From Opitutia bacterium UBA3151 (GTDB lineage Bacteria > Verrucomicrobiota > Verrucomicrobiia > Opitutales > Seribacteraceae), in the NCBI GenBank assembly GCA_002364975.1, contig DEYT01000131.1, positions 1 to 44,322 of the forward strand: a DNA stretch of 44,322 nucleotides. The letters are read 5' to 3'. This document shows, one piece after another, positions 34,846-43,416 of this stretch. Each line of letters begins with the position of its first letter. Within the stretch, counting starts at the first letter, position 1. The notes below the pieces were generated by a model that saw nothing but the letters and a program-made list of their open reading frames with translations, was not told where the DNA came from and did not search any database. The translations under genes were made by a program, and so were the position numbers.

Positions 34846-36179
34846 TGCAGGAAACCGAAATCAAACCAGATCGGCACACCAAGGAAAAAACCAAGGTTGG
34901 AAACTATTTTGTGTCCAATTATCCTCCCTTTTCATTTTGGAAGGAGGATGATATTCCATGTGTTGAAAGCATGTTGAACAGCCCAACCCCGGGAACCGAA
35001 CCTCTCGGAATTTATTATCATGTTCCCTTTTGCCGAAAGCGTTGTCATTTTTGTTATTTCCGAGTCTACACCGACAAAAATTCAAAAGATGTAAGAAGGT
35101 ACCTATCGGCAACGATGAAAGAGTTGAAACAGTATGCCGATGCTCCCTATTTTAAAGACCGTAAACCAAAATTTGTTTATTTTGGCGGGGGAACCCCATC
35201 TTATCTTTCTGCCCAACAGCTTGCTGAATTAACCGACCAGATGAAAGCAATCATACCTTGGGATGAAGCCGAGGAAGTAACCTTTGAATGCGAACCTGGA
35301 ACCCTTACCGAGAAAAAGTTGGAGGCGATTAAGAACTTTGGCGTTACCCGCCTGAGCCTGGGAGTTGAAAATTTTGATGACCATATTTTAGAAACCAATG
35401 GCCGGGCTCATCGTTCCGAAAAAGTTTACACTGCCTATGAATTGGCCCGCAAAATTGGTTTCGAGAATATAAACATTGATCTGATTGCGGGAATGCTGGA
35501 AGAAACCGATGAGAATTGGTCGGAATGTATCGACCGCACTCTGGAGTTGGAACCTGACTGTGTGACGATTTATCAGATGGAAGTTCCCTTTAATACAACC
35601 ATTTATAAGAATATGAAGGAAGCAGGCCGATTGTCCGCACCAGTTGCGGATTGGCCCCAAAAACGCCAGTGGGTTACCGAAGCATTTTCGCGCCTAGAGG
35701 AAGCGGGCTATTCGATTACAAGTACCTGCACGGCGGTAAAAAATCCTGAAACTACCAAGTTTGTATACCGGGATCGTTTATGGTCCGGGGCAGATATGAT
35801 TGCCCTTGGGGTTGCATCCTTTGGGCATTTGGGCGGAATTCATTATCAAAATTTGACCCACTTCGATCAGTATTGTGAGGCAATGGAAAATTCCACCCCC
35901 GTGATCCGGAGGGCACTGATGACCACCGAAGAGGAAAGATTCATAAGGGAATTTATTTTGCAGTGGAAATTAGGAAAAGTGAATCGTGAATACTTTGAAA
36001 AAAAGTTCGATGTCGACCTGGAAGAACGCTACGGAAAGCTTTTTCAGAACTGGAAAGAAATGGGTGATTTAATCAAGGATGGAGATGAATATGGATTATC
36101 ACGGGATGCCCTGCTCCGAGTGGATTCAAAATTACACGATCTCTTTCTACCCCAACATCAAGACTCTCGTTACGTTTAA
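34845..36179 (+). CDS. HemN/HemW-like radical SAM protein
   Basis: This 444-residue radical SAM enzyme has a C63-x3-C67-x2-C70 cluster motif (PFCRKRCHFCYF), the SAM-contact GGGTPS loop (FGGGTPSYLSA), ECEPGTLTEKKL and a C-terminal HemN-like domain. The class contains coproporphyrinogen III oxidase HemN, the haem chaperone HemW and class C methyltransferases such as NosN, TbtI and the cyclopropanating Jaw5. Tight packing in a biosynthetic-looking operon, away from any haem gene, makes a tailoring methyl-transfer or cyclisation role more attractive than haem synthesis, but HemW-like function cannot be excluded. It starts on TAATG with the propeller and ends three bases before the next gene. Confidence 0.82.
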   Translation: MQETEIKPDRHTKEKTKVGNYFVSNYPPFSFWKEDDIPCVESMLNSPTPGTEPLGIYYHVPFCRKRCHFCYFRVYTDKNSKDVRRYLSATMKELKQYADAPYFKDRKPKFVYFGGGTPSYLSAQQLAELTDQMKAIIPWDEAEEVTFECEPGTLTEKKLEAIKNFGVTRLSLGVENFDDHILETNGRAHRSEKVYTAYELARKIGFENINIDLIAGMLEETDENWSECIDRTLELEPDCVTIYQMEVPFNTTIYKNMKEAGRLSAPVADWPQKRQWVTEAFSRLEEAGYSITSTCTAVKNPETTKFVYRDRLWSGADMIALGVASFGHLGGIHYQNLTHFDQYCEAMENSTPVIRRALMTTEEERFIREFILQWKLGKVNREYFEKKFDVDLEERYGKLFQNWKEMGDLIKDGDEYGLSRDALLRVDSKLHDLFLPQHQDSRYV

Positions 36180-36182
36180 ACC

Positions 36183-36731
36183 ATGCCTCATTTTCCAGAT
36201 CTTTTATATCCGCTCAGTATGATGCGTATGGCTCGTAAACTTCCCAAGTTGAGTTTTGCAGAACTTGACCCGGATCAGATTCCTGAACCTTACCAAAGCT
36301 TGCTGGTACATGATGGCGACATGACCTCTCGCTTGGAAGCCTACCATGAATCTAAGCTTGTAGTCTCTTCTCTTCGGTCATCCAGTGATGGGAAATTCTA
36401 TTTTCGTGAAGTTTTGCTTAAGACTCAAGAGAATGATCTTGCGGTTGAATATGGAGCGATTGAAATCGCTCTCCAACATTTACCGGATGAATTATGCCCA
36501 TTGGTCGTGGAAGCCAGACAGCCACTGGGGGGATTATTAAATGAGCATCGTATTCCATATTCCAGTGCTCCTCGGGCATTTTTAAAAGTCTCTCCAGATG
36601 GCCCCATTGTCGAAGCTTTTGGTGATATAGAATCTGATGAACTATTTGGTCGCAGTAATGAAATTACTGGTTTTAATGGAGATGTTATTGCCAGAATAGT
36701 TGAAATTTTACCTCCGCTCGATGAGAATTGA
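36183..36731 (+). CDS. Chorismate-lyase-like (UbiC / DUF98) protein
   Basis: This 182-residue protein lines up by eye with chorismate pyruvate-lyases of the UbiC and Rv2949c/DUF98 type. It has LVHDGDMTSRLEAY (opening strand), FYFREVLLKTQEND (the R75-type substrate Arg in FREVLL), RQPLGGLLNEHRIPY (residues 112-126, the PLG product-site motif) and VIARIVEILPP, where E174 sits in the position of the catalytic-site Glu of UbiC. These enzymes turn chorismate into 4-hydroxybenzoate and pyruvate. Rv2949c feeds phenolic glycolipids. It has no signal peptide and lies between the radical SAM and flavin genes. The product may be another hydroxybenzoate, and a non-catalytic ligand-binding role is possible. 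Confidence 0.7.
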   Translation: MPHFPDLLYPLSMMRMARKLPKLSFAELDPDQIPEPYQSLLVHDGDMTSRLEAYHESKLVVSSLRSSSDGKFYFREVLLKTQENDLAVEYGAIEIALQHLPDELCPLVVEARQPLGGLLNEHRIPYSSAPRAFLKVSPDGPIVEAFGDIESDELFGRSNEITGFNGDVIARIVEILPPLDEN

Positions 36732-36770
36732 GCTTGAGAACTAGCACATTGAATATTGAATGAATAATTT

Positions 36771-38042
36771 ATGATATCTCAAAAATCCAATTATGATGCC
36801 ATTGTTGTGGGCGGAGGTCCTGCAGGATCTTCCACCGCTGCTTTACTTGCCGAAAAAGGACATGATGTTCTGGTTGTTGAAAAAGAAAAATTTCCCCGCT
36901 ACCATGTGGGAGAATCTTTAATGCCTTTTTGTTACTTCCCGCTCGAGAAACTTGGTTTGATTGAAAACTTGATGGAGTCAGCGAACCCACGAAAATATTG
37001 TGTTCAGTTCGTCCGGGAAGATGGCTTCCTTTCACAACCCTTTTATTTCTTTCAGCACTTCGATCATCCCTCCTCCACCACCTGGCAAGTATGGAGATCT
37101 GAATTTGATAAGATGATCATGGATAAAGCCCGGGAGAATGGTGCCCAAGTGATGGAAGAGACCAAGGCCAAGAACTTGATCAAATCTTCTGATAACAGAG
37201 TGGAAGGGATCAAAGTGGTTTCAAAGAATCTGGGTGAACTGGAACTTCGTGCACCTATTGTAGTGGATGCATCCGGTCGGGATTGTTTTGCCGCTCACAA
37301 GGAGAAGTGGAAAGTACGGGATCCGGAACTTAATAAAATTGCTCTCTGGACTTACTACAAAAATGCCAAAAGAGATCCGGGACTGGATGAAGGTGCAACC
37401 ACAGTTGCCTACCTACCGGATAAAGGCTGGTTTTGGTACATTCCACTCAGTGGAGATATGGTGAGTGTGGGCATCGTGGCCGAGCGAGATTACTTGTTTA
37501 ATGGCTCCACTCGAGATCATGCCGAAATTTTCCAACGTGAAGTGCAGAACAATCAATGGATTAAGGAACATTTGGCAGAGGGGGAACAGACTGGAGAGTA
37601 CCGGACCACGGGTGAATACTCCTACCGAAATAAATACTGTGCGGTCGATGGTCTTGTGCTTGCTGGTGATGCTCTCGGCTTTTTAGATCCAGTGTTTTCA
37701 TCCGGTGTTTTTCTAGCTCTCAAAAGTGGAGCGCTGCTTGCTGATGAAATTGGCCAAGCCCTACAAACTGGTAACCCCATTACCTCCAACAGTTTTGAAA
37801 ATTACGGAAAACGGATGCAGTCTTCGATCGAAACGATGCGAAAGATTGTCTATGCATTCTACGATCCAGACTTCAGCTTTGGCGACTTGGTAAAGCGTGG
37901 AGATCATCTCCGGTCTGCATTGACCGATTGCTTGATTGGAAATGTGGATGACCAAGACTTTCAGGAGCTTTTTGATTCTATGGCTGACCTTGCCAAGTTA
38001 CCAGAACCGGTCGAGCATGGTCTAGCGCAAGCTTCTTCGTGA
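36771..38042 (+). CDS. Flavin-dependent halogenase-like oxidoreductase (GGR/halogenase superfamily)
   Basis: This 423-residue FAD enzyme of the p-hydroxybenzoate-hydroxylase fold has GGGPAGSS near residue 14 and FPRYHVGESLMP at 41-52. A lysine, K75 in ANPRKY, aligns with the halogenase catalytic Lys region. The WxWxIP motif is at W220-P225 (GWFWYIPL), and GDALGFLDPVFSSG is at 299-312. WxWxIP and FSSG are typical of flavin-dependent halogenases, but related reductases and hydroxylases of unknown activity share parts of this set. It may halogenate or hydroxylate the aromatic ring. The GTGA overlap with the glycosyltransferase couples the two genes. Confidence 0.8.
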   Translation: MISQKSNYDAIVVGGGPAGSSTAALLAEKGHDVLVVEKEKFPRYHVGESLMPFCYFPLEKLGLIENLMESANPRKYCVQFVREDGFLSQPFYFFQHFDHPSSTTWQVWRSEFDKMIMDKARENGAQVMEETKAKNLIKSSDNRVEGIKVVSKNLGELELRAPIVVDASGRDCFAAHKEKWKVRDPELNKIALWTYYKNAKRDPGLDEGATTVAYLPDKGWFWYIPLSGDMVSVGIVAERDYLFNGSTRDHAEIFQREVQNNQWIKEHLAEGEQTGEYRTTGEYSYRNKYCAVDGLVLAGDALGFLDPVFSSGVFLALKSGALLADEIGQALQTGNPITSNSFENYGKRMQSSIETMRKIVYAFYDPDFSFGDLVKRGDHLRSALTDCLIGNVDDQDFQELFDSMADLAKLPEPVEHGLAQASS

Positions 38043-39337
38043 AGCTTGCTTTTTTAACGCCCGGTACGGGCAATTATTACTGTGGAGTCTGCATGCGGGA
38101 CAATTCGCTTGCCCGTCAACTCATAGCCAATGGGCACGAGGTTACTATATTGCCTACTTATCTACCTCACTTTTTGGATGAGGAACCTGCCGGTGGTGAA
38201 CAGGAAATTTTTTTTGGAGGGATTAATGTGTACTTGCAGCATAAGTTTTCCCTTTTTCGAAAAACACCTGCTTGGATCGATAAGGCCTTTGATAGTAAGT
38301 GGTTGTTGAAGAAAGCTGCGGCCCGAAGTGGAATGACATCCAGTAAAGACTTGGGTGAAATTACCCTGTCCACCTTCCGTGGGGAAGACGGACCCTTGCT
38401 CAAGGAGGTAAATAAAGTGGTTCAGTGGTTCAAGGAACATGGTACTCCCGATGTCATTCTGCTTTCCACGATCATGCTTGCGGCCATTGGGAAAGTATTA
38501 AAGCGCGAATTGAAGATTCCCGTGCTCGGCTTCCTCCAAGGCGAGGATGCCTTTTTGGACTCCTTGCTGCCCCAATACCGTACGGAAGCATGGAGGCTGT
38601 TGAGTAATGATATTGTCGAGCTTGATGGCTGTATTGCACCCAGTAAATATTTTGGAAACCTCATGGCAGATCGGCTCAACATTTCTCAAAACGATGTCCT
38701 TTACCACCCCAATGGAATCACTCTGGATGGTTTTGAACCTCTTTTAGAATCTCAAAAGACTCCGGCATTAGGGTACTTGGCTCGCTTATGTCCCCTGAAG
38801 GGATTGGACTTGCTTGTGGATTCTTTTATCGAGTTAAAAGAATTGGAAAATTTATCTGACTTACGACTGGAAATTGCGGGTGGAATGACAGCGGAAGATG
38901 AACCGTTTGTTGAAGAACAAAGAAGAAAATTAATCCAGGCAGGACTGGAAGATTCTTTTTCCATCCGGCCGAATATAACCCGTGAACAAAAACTTGATTT
39001 TCTTAGGAACTTGACAATTTTCTCGGTACCTGCCCGTTATCCTGAAGCCTTTGGACTTTATGTGGTCGAGGCCATGGCGGCGGGAGTACCTGTAGTCTTA
39101 CCCAACGCTGGCTCCTTTCCGGAACTCGTAAATATAACCCAGGGTGGTTGTGTTTATGACTCCGATAAGAATGGCACCTTAACCGATGCCTTGGAAGATG
39201 TATTGAGCGACCCGATGAAAGCAAAAAAAATGGGCTTACAGGGTCACCGTGCGGTATCAGAAAATTTTGCCAATGAAAAATTGGCAGTCGCCTTGACTGA
39301 TCAATTACTTTTTCCTCTTCCAGTTTCCAAATCCTGA
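38039..39337 (+). CDS. GT4-family glycosyltransferase
   Basis: This 432-residue GT-B glycosyltransferase has a clear N-terminal domain (FLTPGTGNYYCGVCMRDNSLA, split FLTPGTGNYYCG / VCMRDNSLA). Its C-terminal nucleotide-sugar domain carries the EX7E motif (E336 and E344 in PEAFGLYVVEAMAAGVPVV). This retaining family moves a sugar from a nucleotide donor to a lipid, glycan or small molecule. GTG 38039 is chosen because it overlaps the flavin gene stop as GTGA and begins directly with the Rossmann strand KLAFLTPG. In this operon it likely decorates the aromatic product, or a lipid anchor, with sugar. The donor is unknown. Confidence 0.88.
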   Translation: MKLAFLTPGTGNYYCGVCMRDNSLARQLIANGHEVTILPTYLPHFLDEEPAGGEQEIFFGGINVYLQHKFSLFRKTPAWIDKAFDSKWLLKKAAARSGMTSSKDLGEITLSTFRGEDGPLLKEVNKVVQWFKEHGTPDVILLSTIMLAAIGKVLKRELKIPVLGFLQGEDAFLDSLLPQYRTEAWRLLSNDIVELDGCIAPSKYFGNLMADRLNISQNDVLYHPNGITLDGFEPLLESQKTPALGYLARLCPLKGLDLLVDSFIELKELENLSDLRLEIAGGMTAEDEPFVEEQRRKLIQAGLEDSFSIRPNITREQKLDFLRNLTIFSVPARYPEAFGLYVVEAMAAGVPVVLPNAGSFPELVNITQGGCVYDSDKNGTLTDALEDVLSDPMKAKKMGLQGHRAVSENFANEKLAVALTDQLLFPLPVSKS

Positions 39338-39348
39338 ACCAAACCTTT

Positions 39349-39774
39349 ATGACCACCGAATTTTCCATCACTCGACGCGTTGAATTTAGCGAGACCGACT
39401 TAGCTGGTATTATGCACTTTACCAATTTTTATCGTTGGATGGAGATTTGCGAACATGAATTCCTGCGTAGCCTTGGGCTGTCCGTGGACATGGAAGATGA
39501 AAACGGCCGCTTTGGCTGGCCTAGGGTCAAGACTTCCTGCCGCTTTAAACGCCCCTTGCGCTTTGAGGAAGAAGTGGAAGTGAAATTAATTATCACCGAA
39601 ATCCGAGACCGATCGGTTTCCTACGCCTTTCAATTTTGGAAGGAAGAACATGGAAATCGAGTAAAAGCGGCGGTTGGGGAAGTGGTGGCTGCGTGTGTTC
39701 GATTTGATCCTGCGAAGGAAAGCATGACTCCAATTATGATTCCCGAGGTGGTGACCTCGAAAATCTCGATGTAA
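39349..39774 (+). CDS. YbgC/4-hydroxybenzoyl-CoA-type hotdog thioesterase
   Basis: This 141-residue hotdog-fold protein has RRVEFSETDLAGIMHFTNF near the N-terminus, where D17 is the expected catalytic Asp, followed by YRWMEICEHEFLR. This is the pattern of the YbgC/4HBT family, which hydrolyses short- or aryl-acyl-CoA thioesters, and 4-hydroxybenzoyl-CoA thioesterase belongs to it. Given the UbiC-like and LuxE/PaaK-like genes in the same unit, an aryl-CoA or acyl-thioester substrate is plausible. It lies 11 bases after the glycosyltransferase. A housekeeping YbgC role is less likely because it sits inside this operon. Confidence 0.87.
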   Translation: MTTEFSITRRVEFSETDLAGIMHFTNFYRWMEICEHEFLRSLGLSVDMEDENGRFGWPRVKTSCRFKRPLRFEEEVEVKLIITEIRDRSVSYAFQFWKEEHGNRVKAAVGEVVAACVRFDPAKESMTPIMIPEVVTSKISM

Positions 39775-39832
39775 GCTTTCCCTTGTCCTTGCTGACCGAA
39801 TTCTATTTTCAAATTTCTGGCCTTCTCTATAA

Positions 39833-40785
39833 GCAAACTTATTTTTAAAGGTCTATAAATTTGAAAGTTCCACCACCGGAACCCTGATTCGGAAGCAATT
39901 AAATTCAACGGATAATTCCTTTATTTATCAACGAACCCAAACTTTTACAGTTACTGAGAAGCCCCAAAATCCCGATGAAGAATACAATTTAGAAGCCTAT
40001 GATGATTTTAATGGATCCGAATTAAACGGAAGTATGTGGATTACCGCATGGTGGTTGGGAGCACATCATGCTTCCGTGTCGTTAAGATATCTGAAGCTTT
40101 CTGGCTCGGGTGTTGTGCATACTCCAGTGAGTTTAAATCCGAGAAGTGCTGATGCCTAGGTAAATAACATGACTCCACAACTGACCATGCACAGCTTACC
40201 TGAGGTTAATGCCACTGAAGTTTATGGAATCGAAGCGAAAGTTATGATTCCGGCAAACGCACCGACTTCACCCGGGTTGGCATTGTTGGGTTTTGATTCA
40301 ATCCAAATGGAACCATGCGTTCGGTCGGTATAGAACTTGGATATTGGGGTTCAGGGATCCGGGTTGCAATTTGGATATGAAAATGAACCCCCACCCATTG
40401 GAGACGATACTGGAAGCTCTAGCTATGATGGGGCATTGTGAACTTGAGATAAGCTGGGCCTCATTCATGCCCCATCCAAAGGGTATCTCTTGAGTGACGG
40501 TGTGGTGGTTCATGAATTTGTTACCCCATACGGCCTAATTGGTATGGCTTCATATCATTCAATGATTGAGGCAATGCGTATGAAGTATTTGTAAATGATG
40601 TACGAGTTTATCAAAAGAAGGCATCTCCAAAGGGCTGGATGTGGTCAGACCATTTCCCTTGGGCTTATTCTGATGATGAGGCAAATTGACTTTATTTCGT
40701 ACTGGCACGAGATAAGTCAGGCCTACCTGGAATGACCTACTGGAATGCGAATAAGCAGGAATGGAATAATTATTTTCCAAACTAG
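39833..40785 (+). pseudogene. Decayed gene for a large secreted/surface protein
   Basis: The plus strand carries a coding-like trace broken by several lesions. From 39833 the frame reads ...YKFESSTTGTLIRKQL... and YDDFNGSELNGSMWITAWW, a lectin/GH16-like opening. TAG codons at 40157 and 40331 and TGA at 40439 and 40445 interrupt that same frame. A frameshift near 40560-40585 moves it, and the final stretch (GWMWSDHFPWAYSDD..., YFVLARDKSGLPGMTYWNANK) has TGA at 40687 before TAG at 40783. The terminal W/Y-rich motif resembles C-termini of Verrucomicrobial secreted proteins. No ATG precedes the trace, so the 5' end is also lost. Only small unrelated frames lie in this stretch on the minus strand. 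Confidence 0.75.
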
Positions 40786-40901
40786 ATCAGCAAAGTTCAG
40801 CCAATAATGGTCGGTTTTCTTGCTAAATAAGCCCGACAAAAAACCTCAAAAATAAAGCGTTTCCGTTTGCCTGTCAGTGACCATGTGTAGATAGTATTTT
40901 C

Positions 40902-41417
40902 ATGCACTATTTACATTATGCACTATTAACTGTCGTGTGCTGGGGTACCTACGGGGTTTGCATGCACATTGGCTCGAGTAATATGGGAGATAAGGAAAAC
41001 GGGAGAATCATGGCTTTTCTTTGGGTAGGGTTGGCCTACTTCTTGACCGCGGTGGTGGCTCCTTTGATCATCCTGAAATTAAAGGGTGGAAATGTTGCCT
41101 TTTGGACCTTTCCTACCAAGGGCTGGCAATGGTCATTAATCGCCGGCACGCTTGGAGCTATTGGTGCTCTCGGAGTTTTATTGGCTTTTGGAAAGATGGC
41201 ATCCCCTGCCTATGTGCCGGTGATCATGTCGGTCATTTTTGCGGGTGCTCCAATTGTAAATGCGATCGTGAGTACGACTAAGGAAGGAAACTGGCCTCAT
41301 GTTAAATTGCCCTTCTTATTGGGAATCGCCTTGGCCGCAGTCGGTGGATATCTGGCGACCAAACATGCTCCCAAACCGCCTAAGTCGCCTCCTGCTCCAG
41401 AGGTATCGAATTCCTGA
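40902..41417 (+). CDS. Small DMT/EamA-like membrane protein
   Basis: This 171-residue protein has four to five predicted transmembrane helices (about 4-20, 35-58, 72-95, 102-120, 128-148) with GxxxG-type contacts. It has a cytoplasmic Pro-rich C-terminus (KHAPKPPKSPPAPEVS). The WGTYGVCMHIG opening is like the first helix of half-size DMT transporters and EamA units. It likely exports or flips a small metabolite as a dimer. It lies between the decayed gene and the second acyl-activating enzyme. The direction and substrate are unknown. Confidence 0.7.
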   Translation: MHYLHYALLTVVCWGTYGVCMHIGSSNMGDKENGRIMAFLWVGLAYFLTAVVAPLIILKLKGGNVAFWTFPTKGWQWSLIAGTLGAIGALGVLLAFGKMASPAYVPVIMSVIFAGAPIVNAIVSTTKEGNWPHVKLPFLLGIALAAVGGYLATKHAPKPPKSPPAPEVSNS

Positions 41418-41432
41418 GCAGGCAATTTTGCG

Positions 41433-42716
41433 ATGAGCGTCCCAGACGGTGACCTTGAAGTGGCCGAAAGGTGGGAGCGTAAGCGTTGGTCCGGCTTTCG
41501 GGAAAATCTGGCAAAGATTGCAGGTTCCAATCCTTTTCAAAAAACGCATTGTACCAGCATAGTATCTTGGAATCAATGGGATGGATTCTCGGATTTAGTC
41601 CAGAATTGTCCTTTTACAAGCAAGTCCGATTTAGCTCTAGACCGAAAAGAGAATCCTCCCTATGGGACAAACCTGACCTTCCCGGTTTCTGAATATAAAA
41701 AATTTTCTCAAACCAGTGGGACCCTTGGTAAGCCCATGTCCTGGTTGGATACATGTGAAGACTGGCAATGGATGTTGGGAAACTGGAATTATGTGCTGGA
41801 GGAGGTCGGTATCGAGAGTGGATCCCGTTGTTCTTTTGCTTTCTCGTTTGGTCCCTTTCTTGGTTTCTGGACTGCTTATGAAGCGGTACAGCAAAAAGAT
41901 GGTATATGTATTCCAACCGGTGGACAAAGTACGGAACAGCGACTTCAAGGAATTCTTGAACACGGGGCAGAATATTTATTTTGTACCCCGACCTATGCTA
42001 TGCGGCTTACCTATGCCGCCAAGGAGCTTGGGGTGGATATTACCCAGCATCGACTTCGTTCGATGATTGTGGCTGGAGAAACTGGTGGGAGCTCGTCCCC
42101 GTTTCGGGAGAAAATTTCTTCGGCTTGGGGAAATGACCTTAAGGTTCACGATCACTACGGAATGACTGAAGTTGGCCCAGTCGCCTATGAAATTCCTGGG
42201 AATCAAGGGGGGTTAAGAATTATTTTAGAAAGTTATTTTCCCGAAGTAATCGGATTGGAAACCGGAGAGGCGGTGAAGGATGGAGAACAAGGCGAGTTGG
42301 TTTTGACTACACTTGGTAGGGTAGGTTGTCCGGTTATTCGCTATCGAACCGGTGACCTAGTCAAGGTAAAGCGTGGCAAGGATGGAGCCGGATTACCCAC
42401 TTTTGATTTAGAAGGTGGAATCTTGGGCCGTACTGATGACATGGTTGTGGTACGGGGGGTAAATTTATATCCATCCTCTGTCGATTCGGTAATTTCAAGT
42501 TTTCCAGAAATTTTAGAGTATCAGGTTCGGTTTGAAGAATATGATTCCATGATGGAAGCAAAAATAAGAATTGAATCTTGTGCTCCTATTGCTGAGGACC
42601 TTGAGCAAGCCTTACAGGAATCATTTTCCTTACGGATTCCAGTTACTTCAGAAAAGGAAGGAACTTTACCCAGGCATGAAATGAAAGCGAGGCGTTGGAT
42701 AAAGCCCGGCACATAA
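41433..42716 (+). CDS. PaaK-like phenylacetate-CoA-ligase family enzyme
   Basis: This 427-residue ANL-superfamily enzyme has the P-loop FSQTSGTLGKPMSWL (residues ~91-105), the aromatic-motif region HDHYGMTEVGPVAYE, YRTGDLV and the C-terminal hinge GRTDDMVVVRGVNLYPSSVDSVI (split for length: GRTDDMVVVRG, NLYPSSVDSVI). PaaK-type ligases activate aryl or acyl acids as CoA thioesters. It is the second activating enzyme of this cluster beside the LuxE-like protein, so the two probably act on different acids or steps. The 15-base gap to the preceding gene and the following 16-base gap to the ABC ATPase suggest the same operon. Confidence 0.85.
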   Translation: MSVPDGDLEVAERWERKRWSGFRENLAKIAGSNPFQKTHCTSIVSWNQWDGFSDLVQNCPFTSKSDLALDRKENPPYGTNLTFPVSEYKKFSQTSGTLGKPMSWLDTCEDWQWMLGNWNYVLEEVGIESGSRCSFAFSFGPFLGFWTAYEAVQQKDGICIPTGGQSTEQRLQGILEHGAEYLFCTPTYAMRLTYAAKELGVDITQHRLRSMIVAGETGGSSSPFREKISSAWGNDLKVHDHYGMTEVGPVAYEIPGNQGGLRIILESYFPEVIGLETGEAVKDGEQGELVLTTLGRVGCPVIRYRTGDLVKVKRGKDGAGLPTFDLEGGILGRTDDMVVVRGVNLYPSSVDSVISSFPEILEYQVRFEEYDSMMEAKIRIESCAPIAEDLEQALQESFSLRIPVTSEKEGTLPRHEMKARRWIKPGT

Positions 42717-42732
42717 TAAAATAAAAAATAAA

Positions 42733-43416
42733 ATGATTGAAATCTCAAACCTTTCAAAATCTTACCCGTCACCCGACGGTGATGAAGTTGTGGGAGTCTT
42801 TTCCGGAGTAAACCTTTCCGTAGAAAAAGGAGCTTCCGTAGCCATTGTCGGGCCATCCGGTTCTGGGAAAAGCACCTTGCTTAATATCATTGGCTTATTG
42901 GACAAGGCAACGAAAGGTGAACTTGAGGTTGATCAAAAGAAACTCAATTCTTTTACGGAGCAAGAGATTGCCCATTACCGCAATCAAACCGTTGGCTTTG
43001 TTTTTCAATCCCATCACCTCTTGCCATCCTGTACGGTTTTGGAAAATGTTATGATTCCTGCCCTTGCTGGTTTCGGTTCCTTACAAGGAGAAGCTCTTGA
43101 AAACCGGGCCACCAACCTCTTGGAAGAAGTGGGTATTGGACATCGTGCGAATCATTTACCGAGTCAAATTTCAGGAGGGGAGAGGCAACGCGTGGCGGTT
43201 GCCCGGGCACTGATCAATGAACCCTCTGTTTTACTTGCTGATGAGCCAACTGGAGCACTGGATAAGAAAAACACCGATCATCTCATCGACTTATTGAAGC
43301 AATTAAATGAGCAGCGGAAATTGACTCTGCTCATGGTCACTCATTCTCTGGAAGGATCTAGTCAAATGAAGCAATCATATCATTTGAATGAGGGAAGCTT
43401 AAAGCAGGAGAGGTAA
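42733..43416 (+). CDS. LolD/MacB-type ABC transporter ATPase
   Basis: This 227-residue ABC ATPase has Walker A GPSGSGKST at 40-48, the Q-loop region QTVGFVFQSHHLLP, signature SGGERQRVAVARAL starting at 147, Walker B VLLADEPTGALD and the switch H in VTHSLEG. This is the short-subunit pattern of LolD, MacB and FtsE-type transporters, which act on lipoproteins, peptides, lipids or siderophores together with an FtsX-like permease. The next gene is such a permease and overlaps it by one base (TAATG). Its role in this system may be envelope delivery of a product, inferred from context. Confidence 0.92.
   Translation: MIEISNLSKSYPSPDGDEVVGVFSGVNLSVEKGASVAIVGPSGSGKSTLLNIIGLLDKATKGELEVDQKKLNSFTEQEIAHYRNQTVGFVFQSHHLLPSCTVLENVMIPALAGFGSLQGEALENRATNLLEEVGIGHRANHLPSQISGGERQRVAVARALINEPSVLLADEPTGALDKKNTDHLIDLLKQLNEQRKLTLLMVTHSLEGSSQMKQSYHLNEGSLKQER

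Noticed and set aside
34845..36179. Housekeeping coproporphyrinogen III oxidase for haem synthesis
   Set aside because: No haem gene is near and it is translationally coupled inside a cluster; the possibility is kept only as an alternative in the feature entry.
40293..40513. Short open frames on both strands in the 39.8-40.8 kb gap
   Set aside because: They are pieces within the pseudogene trace, have no family resemblance and do not follow the recognisable reading frame.
39833..40785. TGA read as Trp (recoding) in the broken gene, since some TGAs fall where Trp would fit
   Set aside because: The same stretch also has two TAG stops and a frameshift, and TGA acts as a normal stop in other genes here (hisC, oleC).
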